Positions 6,429 through 12,586 of a stretch of DNA of 35,666 nt are shown in pieces. The translations under genes were made by a program, and so were the position numbers. Position 1 is the first letter of the stretch. Every line of letters begins with the position of its first letter. This DNA comes from an uncultured Eubacteriales bacterium (lineage in GTDB: Bacteria; Bacillota; Clostridia; Christensenellales; Aristaeellaceae): assembly GCA_900318145.1 (NCBI GenBank), contig ONJM01000022.1, forward strand, positions 1-35,666, given 5' to 3'. The notes under the pieces are model-generated. The model ran no database searches. It was not told the origin of the DNA and was given only the letters and a program-made list of their open reading frames with translations.

Positions 6429-7785
6429 ATGGTGGCCGGACTGGTATGACGGAAAGAACATTGACGAAACAATGTTTTGCGGGTCTTTCATTCAGAATCA
6501 TCCGCTTGTTTATTGTGAAGAAGCCTTTTTCACCCGAGAAGGAGTTTTATATGATCACTCTGTTCTGAAAAAGATGATCTTCGCTACCATCCATCCTTTC
6601 GTGCATACCAATGTATCCAAAAAGATTACCAACCTGGTGGAACTGATGAAAATCACGGCGTATACCAGCAGCCTGCCTCCTCAGGATGACAGGATTTATC
6701 TGGCTAATGGAACGCTGTTGCTGAACGGGAGCTTCTATCCGCAGAAAAACGAGATCGTGCGTAGTCGTTTTCCGATCTGCTTTAACCCTAACGCAGCTCC
6801 ACCTGCGTGTTGGCTGCATTTTTTGAATGAACTGCTGTATCCGGAAGATATCCTGACACTTCAGGAATTCATTGGATACTGTCTGATTCCCAGTAATAAG
6901 GGACAGCGCATGATGGTTATCAAGGGAAACGGCGGTGAGGGAAAAAGCCAGATAGGTGCTGTTCTTCTGAAGCTGTTCGGTAACAGCAACGCCAAGGATG
7001 GCAGCGTAGGAAAGGTATCTGAAAACCGTTTTGCCCGGGCTGATCTGGAGCATATTCATCTGATGATCGACGATGATATGCGGATGGAAGCCCTGAAACA
7101 GACCAACTATGTCAAATCCCTTGTGACCGCGCAGGGCAAGGTGGACCTTGAACGGAAAGGAAAACAAAGCTATCAGGGCTACATGTACGCGCGGTTGCTC
7201 GCTTTCTCCAACGGTGATCTTCAGTCATTGTATGACCGGAGTGATGGTTTTTATCGCCGTCAGTTGATTCTCACTACGAAGGAAAAGGCACCGAACCGTA
7301 CAGATGATCCAAATCTGGCAGCCAAGATGTGCCAGGAACTTGAAGGCATCTTTCTCTGGGCCTTTCAGGGGTTGCAGCGCCTGATCGCCAACAGCTTTCG
7401 TTTCACGGAAAGCGAACGGGCCAAAGCCAACCGGAACGTCGTCAGGCAGGATGCCAACAATGTGATTTCCTTTATGGAATCCACCGGATACTTCTACTTT
7501 GATCCGAAGGCTTCCATCAGTTCGCTCGAACTGTATCAGGTATATCTTGTCTGGTGTCAGGAAAACGCTTGTACACCCCTTAAACAGCGGAGTTTCAGCG
7601 ATTATCTGATTACGAACCAGAAGAAATACGGACTTGAATATAACAACAACCAGAGCAACTCTGCTGGACGAAGAGTCAGAGGTTTTAAGGGGATCGCTGC
7701 TAATATTGACCTTTCTATAGCAATTGCCAAGCGCCTGCCGGATGCGAATCCCTTAGATAAGCTATTTAGGAGCTTTTCGCAGTAA
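6400..7785 (+). CDS. P4-family phage/plasmid primase-helicase (SF3 ATPase)
   Basis: A 461-residue protein. Walker A is GNGGEGKS at 176-183 and Walker B is HLMIDDDM at about 220-227, in the D5/P4-type superfamily 3 helicase layout. A D5_N-like region precedes them (FLNELLYPEDILTLQEFIGY), and a C-terminal winged-helix-like domain (YQVYLVWCQENACTPLKQRSF) follows. Such enzymes unwind the origin of phage or plasmid DNA. The ATG at 6400 is chosen because GGAAGGAAAAG precedes it and upstream codons belong to the overlapping CHC2 gene. The pair CHC2 plus P4 helicase is the likely replication module of this element. Confidence 0.88.
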   Translation: MEKTPAERPEWWPDWYDGKNIDETMFCGSFIQNHPLVYCEEAFFTREGVLYDHSVLKKMIFATIHPFVHTNVSKKITNLVELMKITAYTSSLPPQDDRIYLANGTLLLNGSFYPQKNEIVRSRFPICFNPNAAPPACWLHFLNELLYPEDILTLQEFIGYCLIPSNKGQRMMVIKGNGGEGKSQIGAVLLKLFGNSNAKDGSVGKVSENRFARADLEHIHLMIDDDMRMEALKQTNYVKSLVTAQGKVDLERKGKQSYQGYMYARLLAFSNGDLQSLYDRSDGFYRRQLILTTKEKAPNRTDDPNLAAKMCQELEGIFLWAFQGLQRLIANSFRFTESERAKANRNVVRQDANNVISFMESTGYFYFDPKASISSLELYQVYLVWCQENACTPLKQRSFSDYLITNQKKYGLEYNNNQSNSAGRRVRGFKGIAANIDLSIAIAKRLPDANPLDKLFRSFSQ

Positions 7786-7790
7786 ATTTA

Positions 7791-7846
7791 CGTACGTCCG
7801 TACAAGCGTACCATATAATGAACGTACACAGGTACGCACGTACGCG
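7791..7846. promoter_or_regulatory. GTAC operator array, 8-bp phasing, centred on TATAAT
   Basis: GTAC tetramers start at 7792, 7800, 7808, 7824, 7832 and 7840, each exactly 8 bp from the next except for one double step in the middle. The missing position is occupied by TATAAT (7814-7819), a perfect -10 box for the following xis gene. No consensus -35 lies 17 bp upstream. The array therefore looks like an operator or iteron cluster controlling or competing with the xis promoter. Confidence 0.75.
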
Positions 7847-7890
7847 GAAAAAGAAGCCATTCTCACTATACTATGAAAGGAGTGTTGCCT

Positions 7891-8178
7891 GTGTTTGATC
7901 AGGCTTTACCGCTGAAAACTCAGAAAAAAACCTGTTCTGATTCCCAAATAGAGACGGCTGTCAGGTTTCCTTCTGTGCCGCGGATGACCCTTACAGTTGA
8001 GGAAACAGCAGATGAACTGCATCTTTCCAGGCCTGTCGCCTACGAACTGGTTAAGGAACCGGATTTTCCCTCATTCAGGATCGGTAAACGAATTCTGGTG
8101 AACCGACTGGGGCTGCAACACTGGATTGATGAACAGAGCAGTCAACCGCTGTCTGAACCGGCGGATACCGCAGCATAA
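7891..8178 (+). CDS. Excisionase-like helix-turn-helix protein
   Basis: A 95-residue protein with one MerR/excisionase-type winged helix at about residues 33-82 (MTLTVEETADELHLSR...FPSFRIGKRILVNRLGLQHWI). The family binds att-site DNA, bends it and directs the integrase towards excision. The start is GTG at 7891, eight bases after AAAGGAG; an ATG at 7873 has no ribosome site. The first 30 residues are polar and lack a motif. The gene lies between the GTAC operator array and the integrase, the usual place for a recombination directionality factor. Binding as a general regulator is the alternative. Confidence 0.8.
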   Translation: MFDQALPLKTQKKTCSDSQIETAVRFPSVPRMTLTVEETADELHLSRPVAYELVKEPDFPSFRIGKRILVNRLGLQHWIDEQSSQPLSEPADTAA

Positions 8179-8211
8179 AGTCACACTGAAGAAATAAACC
8201 AAACGAACCAT

Positions 8212-8312
8212 TGCCCCACAAGGCTAAGACTGTTATCATAGACACAGGGGAAATCAAACACCCCTGTGAACCTTGATAACTGAATCAGATAGCTTTGTGG
8301 GGCATTTTTATT
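8212..8312 (+). promoter_or_regulatory. Nested three-stem hairpin between xis and int
   Basis: TGCCCCACAAGGCT (8212-8225) pairs with AGCTTTGTGGGGCA (8291-8304), GTTATCA (8232-8238) with TGATAAC (8274-8280), and CACAGGGG (8243-8250) with CCCCTGTG (8261-8268). The three stems stack coaxially. TTTTTATT (8305-8312) follows, then the integrase ribosome site GGAGG at 8314-8318. It is terminator-like and probably attenuates int expression. Confidence 0.8.
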
Positions 8313-8326
8313 GGAGGATAAAGAAA

Positions 8327-9505
8327 ATGTCTCGCAATCAGTTAGCTCAGCGAAGCGATGGACGCTTCAAGGTAAACTATAAAAACAAGCAGTTTTACGG
8401 AAAGAGTAAAAAAGAAGCACTCCGTAAACGCGATGAATATGTCGCATTGGAAAGAGCGGGAATCGACTACGATTGCTGCGACACGCCATTCACGGAATAC
8501 GGGCTGAGATGGCTCGAAACCTATCGTGTTGATTGCAGTTCCCGTCAACAGCAGCAGTATGCCGGTATGATCAGATATGCCGGTGAGAAGCTGAATAATA
8601 AGCCGATGCGGCGCATTACAGTGACAGATATTCAGGCTGTCACCAATACACTCTCTGTTTATTCCACTTCCTATGTCAACAAGTTTCTGACCACCATGAG
8701 GGGAATCTTCCGCACAGCTTTTGCAGAAGGCGCGATCCTGCGCAACCCGATGGACCTGGTCAAACGTCCAAAATGTAAAAAAACCGAAGGGCACCGGGCC
8801 CTCGAAGAGTGGGAACGCGATTTGATCTGTTCCACTTATCAGGAGCATGATTTCGGTCTTGTGGCGATGGTCATGCTTTTCACCGGCCTTCGCAGGGGCG
8901 AAGCAATCTTTATCAATGTTGATCGGGACGTGGACTTTGAACGGAATTTGATTACGGTAAGAGGCGCGGTAACTTTCACCAACGGAAATCAACCGGAGGA
9001 ATCAGAGGGAAAGACCGAGAACGCAAAGCGGACTATTCCCCTTGTAAAGCCTCTGGCAGATGCACTTCGGGGGCATCATGGACTTTTATGTACAAAAGAA
9101 GACGGTACACTTATGTCGCAGACCGCTTTCGAACGAAAATATGAGTCCTATATGGCATTCCTGGAAACCAGGATTAACGGATGTCCGAAACGCTGGTATG
9201 GCCGTACCAGAGCGCATAAAGCGCTTTTGGCCGCCGGACAGGAGCTTCCACTCTGGAAGGAAGTGACGATTCGTTGTCATGACTTTCGGGTTGACTTCTG
9301 TACCCGGTGTTATTACGCCGATATTCCCGTCGTAACCCTGCAGCACTGGATGGGGCATGCATCTCTGAAAATGATTCTGGAGATCTATACTAAGCTTTCC
9401 AAGGCTGCGGAGGAAAAAGACGCCACCAAGCTGGCTGCATTTATGGAGAAAGGGCTTGTTCCCCAAGTTCCCGAACAGGAGCAGTCTTCATTCAGGGCCA
9501 GCTAA
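8327..9505 (+). CDS. int: Tyrosine recombinase integrase of the element
   Basis: A 392-residue site-specific recombinase. An N-terminal arm-binding region (FKVNYKNKQFYGKSKKEALRKR) is followed by a SAM-like core-binding domain (about 55-150) and the catalytic domain. The catalytic residues are visible: R189 in TGLRRGEA, probably K234, H318 and R321 in CHDFR, H344 in HWMGH, and nucleophile Y354 in EIYTKL. The length and layout match Tn916/phage-type integrases of Bacillota. The ATG at 8327 follows TTGGAGGATAAAG. The gene points towards tRNA-Arg and ends about 230 bp from its 3' end, which makes that tRNA the likely attachment site. The nested hairpin upstream probably controls it. Confidence 0.93.
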   Translation: MSRNQLAQRSDGRFKVNYKNKQFYGKSKKEALRKRDEYVALERAGIDYDCCDTPFTEYGLRWLETYRVDCSSRQQQQYAGMIRYAGEKLNNKPMRRITVTDIQAVTNTLSVYSTSYVNKFLTTMRGIFRTAFAEGAILRNPMDLVKRPKCKKTEGHRALEEWERDLICSTYQEHDFGLVAMVMLFTGLRRGEAIFINVDRDVDFERNLITVRGAVTFTNGNQPEESEGKTENAKRTIPLVKPLADALRGHHGLLCTKEDGTLMSQTAFERKYESYMAFLETRINGCPKRWYGRTRAHKALLAAGQELPLWKEVTIRCHDFRVDFCTRCYYADIPVVTLQHWMGHASLKMILEIYTKLSKAAEEKDATKLAAFMEKGLVPQVPEQEQSSFRAS

Positions 9506-9557
9506 CCGTCAGATGCTCTCAGACCTTATATAAAGCCACATCCGGTCGTTTTTTCCT

Positions 9558-9611
9558 GAACCGTTTTTGAACCGTTTTTGAACTGTTTCGGTACGTAAAA
9601 ATGGGTAAAAA
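9558..9611. repeat. Putative integrase arm-type sites at the right end of the element
   Basis: GAACCGTTTTT occurs at 9558-9568 and 9569-9579, and a variant GAACTGTTTCG at 9580-9590, in perfect 11-bp tandem. Two GTAAAAA words (9595-9601, 9605-9611) follow; on the minus strand they read TTTTTACCCATTTTTAC. Such repeats flanking a crossover site are typical arm-binding sites of tyrosine integrases. Confidence 0.6.
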
Positions 9612-9709
9612 TACGTGATATTATGTCTCGGACATGTCGGATCTGGTTAACATAGGATTTGAATAGCATCAATGTGAAAAACGCTGGAAGCGTTGAAATA
9701 TAAAGGAAA

Positions 9710-9734
9710 AGGAGACTTCTTTCGAAGTCTCCTC
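9710..9734 (-). terminator. Terminator of the tRNA-Arg gene
   Basis: AGGAGACTTC and GAAGTCTCCT form a 10-bp stem with a 4-nt loop just beyond the tRNA 3' end. On the minus strand TTTTCCTTT follows. Confidence 0.8.
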
Positions 9735-9736
9735 TC

Positions 9737-9813
9737 TGGTGAGCCCGGCGGGATTCGAACCCACGACCTTTTGATTCGTAGTCAAACACTCTATCCAGCT
9801 GAGCTACGAGCCC
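9737..9813 (-). tRNA. tRNA-Arg (anticodon ACG)
   Basis: A 77-nt cloverleaf on the minus strand with encoded CCA. It has the acceptor GGGCTCG paired with CGGGCTC, the D-arm TAGCTCAGCTGGATAGAG, the anticodon loop CTACGAA and the T-loop TTCGAAT. Anticodon ACG, read as ICG after deamination, decodes CGU/CGC/CGA. The integrase gene lies next to its 3' end, which makes it the likely attB. Confidence 0.97.
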
Positions 9814-9838
9814 ACATGCTGTTCCTGACAGCCCAATT

Positions 9839-9867
9839 ATATTATCACAACCGATGAAACGTGTCAA
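9839..9867 (-). promoter_or_regulatory. Promoter of tRNA-Arg
   Basis: Minus strand TTGACA (9862-9867), 17-bp spacer, TAATAT (9839-9844). A separate TATAAT at 9894-9899 on the plus strand, without a good -35, probably serves mnmM. Confidence 0.8.
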
Positions 9868-9934
9868 ATCTTTTTTTCCTTTTCAGCAGCGGGTATAATT
9901 GCGGTGCGGAGAATGAACGAATCCGGAGGAATTT

Positions 9935-10501
9935 ATGGCTTATGAACTGAAATCTGCCCGCTTCCTTGCGCGGGAGGCACTTGAGCGGGCTGTAAAAGCC
10001 GGGGATGTCCTTGTGGACGCGACCATGGGGAACGGGCATGACACGCTGTTCCTGGCGGAACAGACGGGGGCAGAAGGGCATGTTTATGCTTTTGATATCC
10101 AGGAAGACGCTGTGGCTTCCACACGAAAGCTGCTGGAGGAGCACGGCATGTCGGACAGGGCCACGCTGCTGTGCCGAAGCCATGCGGAAATAGAGGAAAC
10201 CGTCCCTGGGCCGATTGACGCGGCAGTGTTCAATCTTGGATGGCTGCCGGGCGGGGATCACGGCATTACCACGCGGTGCGAATCCACGAAAAAGGCGGTA
10301 CAGGGCGCGCTGAAGCTGCTGCGCCGCGGGGGAATCGTTACAGTCTGCGCTTATCCAGGGCATCCGGAGGGGGAGCGGGAACGGGATATGCTGGCAGCGT
10401 TTTTTGCCGCATTGCCCAACAGAGAGTATAATGTGCTGCGGCAGACTTTTCCGAACGCGGGAGAAGGAGCTCCGGAGTGCTTTGTCATTCAGAAGCTCTG
10501 A
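9935..10501 (+). CDS. mnmM: MnmM (YtqB) tRNA wobble-uridine methyltransferase
   Basis: A 188-residue class I SAM-dependent methyltransferase of the rRNA_methylase/YtqB family. The SAM motif DATMGNGHDT is at residues 28-37, and the family hallmark NLGWLPGGDH is at 100-109. In Gram-positive bacteria the family member MnmM converts the nm5(s2)U to mnm5(s2)U at position 34 of certain tRNAs, replacing the MnmC methyl-transfer step. The length matches the family. The ATG at 9935 follows CCGGAGGAATTT at good distance. The gene is divergent from tRNA-Arg and about 40 bp upstream of a small acidic protein, probably in one transcript that ends at the hairpin at 10774-10800. Confidence 0.88.
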   Translation: MAYELKSARFLAREALERAVKAGDVLVDATMGNGHDTLFLAEQTGAEGHVYAFDIQEDAVASTRKLLEEHGMSDRATLLCRSHAEIEETVPGPIDAAVFNLGWLPGGDHGITTRCESTKKAVQGALKLLRRGGIVTVCAYPGHPEGERERDMLAAFFAALPNREYNVLRQTFPNAGEGAPECFVIQKL

Positions 10502-10538
10502 ACAGGTGATAAATCAAAAAGAAAGGAAATATAAACCG

Positions 10539-10748
10539 ATGAAGTTTGATCTCAGCCAATTGCCGGATCCGGACACTTTGGATACCGGAAGCCTCCGGGA
10601 GCTATACAGCCAGCTGGAGGAACTGTACGGGGAAATTGAAGCGCAGGAGCCGGAGGACGAGGAGAGCGAGGAATACGATGCCTGGCTGGATGACCTGGAA
10701 GAGGTTGAGGACCTGATGGACGAGATTGAAGAGCGCCTGGAGGACTGA
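10539..10748 (+). CDS. Small acidic coiled protein, unknown function
   Basis: A 69-residue, strongly acidic protein (LEELYGEIEAQEPEDEESEEYDAWLDDLEEVEDLMDEIEE region, shown here only as composition) that begins MKFDLSQLPDPDTLDT. The C-terminal two thirds are a run of E and D with leucines at helical spacing, suggesting one or two amphipathic helices. There is no signal peptide or cysteine. The ATG at 10539 follows AAAGGAAAT. It lies 37 bases after mnmM and before a shared terminator, so the two are probably co-transcribed. I do not recognise a family, and no function is proposed. Confidence 0.7.
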   Translation: MKFDLSQLPDPDTLDTGSLRELYSQLEELYGEIEAQEPEDEESEEYDAWLDDLEEVEDLMDEIEERLED

Positions 10749-10773
10749 ACGGTTCCTGCAGGCAGAGACGCAG

Positions 10774-10800
10774 AAAGGGCTGCCGCGAGGCAGCCCTTTT
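10774..10800. terminator. Bidirectional terminator between mnmM operon and putP
   Basis: AAAGGGCTGCC (10774-10784) pairs with GGCAGCCCTTTT (10789-10800) around GCGA. A and T tracts on both sides serve the plus-strand operon and the converging putP gene. Confidence 0.88.
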
Positions 10801-10827
10801 GAAACCGGTTCGGGTTCTGAATAATGT

Positions 10828-12294
10828 TCAGTCAATTTCCTGATAATTCGCGCCTTTTTCAAAGAGCTCTTCCACCTCGGCGGAGGGAGCTTTGGTGCAC
10901 AGGGCGACCAGTACGGCGGCAACCGCCCCGCAGATGAATCCGGGAACAATTTCATACACACCGGTTGGCTTGGACAGGAGGATCAGCCAGAGGATATCCG
11001 TTACCGCACCGGTGATGATGCCGGCCATGGCACCCGCAAAGTTCAGGCGCTTCCAGAAGAGGCTCAGCAGGATAACCGGTCCGAACGCGGCGCCGAACAC
11101 GCCCCAGGCGTTGGACACCAGACTCATAATGTTTCCGGCGTCGGGGTTGGAAGCAATGACCAGGGCAATGACCGCGATGATCAGCACAACCATGCGGCCG
11201 GTCCAGAGCATTTCACGGTCGCTCGCTTTGTTGCCGCGGACGATGGGTTTATATACGTCGCTCGAGAAAGCAGAGGCGGCAGACAGGAGCTGGCTGTCCG
11301 CGGTGGACATGGACGCGGCCAGAATCGCGGAAAGCAGAATGCCGGACACCACCGAGGGGAAGATCGTGCGGACCATGGTGATGAACACCCGTTCGTTCTT
11401 GACGATTTCAGCGTCCAGGCCGATCATCTGCCGGCCGAAAATACCAACCAGCGCCGCGAAGACCAGGATCAGCGTCGTCCAGGAGATACCGATGACCGCG
11501 GACCTGCGGACAGCCTTCTGGGAACGGACGGAAAGGAAACGGATGATGATATGCGGCATACCGAAATAGCCGAGGCCCCAGCCAAGGCCGGAAACAATAT
11601 CCTGCCAGCTGGTAAAGACGTTGAAGAACGCCGGGGTTTCTTCCGTGATCGTCTTCGCATCCACCTTCAGCATATTCATCGCAAAGATCGGCGCAATCAG
11701 CAGGGCGCCAAGCATCAGCAGGCCCTGGAAGAAGTCCGTCCAGCAGACAGCTGAAAAACCGCCCAGGAAAGTGTAGGCGATGATGATGCCTGCCGCCAGG
11801 TACATGGCGAAGCTGGGATCCAGGCTGGGGATAACCGTCTGGAACATCGAACCGGCGGCCTTGATGGAGGAGGCGGCATAGATGGTGTAGGCCACAAGGA
11901 AGATGACCGCGCAGGTAACCTGAAGCGCATAGGACTTGGAACGGAAGCGCCGGGTCAGATACTGCGGAATGGTAATGGCGTCGTCGGAAACGATGGAGAA
12001 GGCGCGCAGACGCGGCGCTTCAAAAATCCAGCTCAGCGCATAGCCGACAGCAAGGCCGACCGAGATCCAGACCTGTCCGAGACCGGCGGCATAGATCGCC
12101 GTGGGGAGTCCCATGAGCACCCAGGCGCTCATGTCGGAGGCGCCGGCGGATAGCGCGGATACCCAGGGCCCCATTTTCCGGCCGCCAAGGAAGTATTCCT
12201 TCTCGCCGCCGCCGCGGGAGCGCAGGAAGAAGAAAAGGCCGATGCCTACCATGAAGCTCAGGTAGATAATGAAGACAATCAGTTCAGTGTTCAT
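10828..12294 (-). CDS. putP: PutP sodium/proline symporter
   Basis: A 488-residue protein of the sodium:solute symporter family with about 13 membrane helices. The PutP-specific segment SAGASDMSAWVLMGLPTAIY (about residues 50-69) includes the Na+ site, and GGFSAVCWTDFFQG and ILAASMSTADSQLL are typical of the family. It imports proline with Na+ across the cytoplasmic membrane for nutrition or osmotic balance. The length matches PutP of other bacteria (about 490-500). It starts at ATG 12294 and is transcribed from the promoter with TATAAT at 12348-12353. The gene is monocistronic, ending at the shared hairpin 10774-10800. A long palindrome over the start site suggests tight regulation. Confidence 0.92.
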   Translation of the reverse strand: MNTELIVFIIYLSFMVGIGLFFFLRSRGGGEKEYFLGGRKMGPWVSALSAGASDMSAWVLMGLPTAIYAAGLGQVWISVGLAVGYALSWIFEAPRLRAFSIVSDDAITIPQYLTRRFRSKSYALQVTCAVIFLVAYTIYAASSIKAAGSMFQTVIPSLDPSFAMYLAAGIIIAYTFLGGFSAVCWTDFFQGLLMLGALLIAPIFAMNMLKVDAKTITEETPAFFNVFTSWQDIVSGLGWGLGYFGMPHIIIRFLSVRSQKAVRRSAVIGISWTTLILVFAALVGIFGRQMIGLDAEIVKNERVFITMVRTIFPSVVSGILLSAILAASMSTADSQLLSAASAFSSDVYKPIVRGNKASDREMLWTGRMVVLIIAVIALVIASNPDAGNIMSLVSNAWGVFGAAFGPVILLSLFWKRLNFAGAMAGIITGAVTDILWLILLSKPTGVYEIVPGFICGAVAAVLVALCTKAPSAEVEELFEKGANYQEID

Positions 12295-12320
12295 TCAATC
12301 ACCGCTTTCAAATGATTTAA

Positions 12321-12376
12321 AATACTGAATCCTGTATACAGGTCAGTATTATATGCGGCAGGCGCGGACGACGCAA
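12321..12376 (-). promoter_or_regulatory. putP promoter with overlapping palindromic operator
   Basis: Minus strand TTGCGT (12371-12376), 17-bp spacer, TATAAT (12348-12353). A nearly perfect 30-bp inverted repeat, AATACTGA..CCTGTA/TACAGG.TCAGTATT (12321-12350), covers the edge of the -10 box and the expected +1. The centre CCTGTATACAGG (12331-12342) is a perfect palindrome. Confidence 0.78.
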
Positions 12377-12482
12377 GAACACTTTCGTACATTCTTTGTT
12401 TATTGTGATAAAGCAGAAAACAGAGGATGGTCCAGGTCCCGCACGGCAGGCCGGCAAACCGATAAAAAAGGGAAAACCGGAA

Positions 12483-12511
12483 TTGCAATCCGAAAAACCG
12501 CATGATATAAT
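12483..12511 (+). promoter_or_regulatory. Promoter of the Na+/Pi transporter gene
   Basis: TTGCAA (12483-12488), 17-bp spacer, TATAAT (12506-12511). A small GGCGCTCC/GGGAGCGCC hairpin lies in the leader at 12541-12558. Confidence 0.75.
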
Positions 12512-12586
12512 TCAGTTGTTAAGGAGATAGGAAAGGGCATGGGCGCTCCGGGAGCGCCGGGAAGGAAACATGCCGACGGAGGGAAT

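Larger units (their letters stand above)
1946..9736. mobile_element. Integrative mobilizable element (left end unresolved)
   Basis: The block contains partition-like genes, a candidate oriT, a MobV relaxase, a CHC2/P4 replication pair, an excisionase-like protein and a tyrosine integrase beside a tRNA 3' end. There are no secretion-system genes, so it is mobilizable rather than conjugative. The right end lies between 9506 and 9736. No second copy of the tRNA 3' end was found to the left, so the left end is set at the first iteron block only for convenience. The AlbA_2 gene and the permease remnant may also belong to it. Confidence 0.75.
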
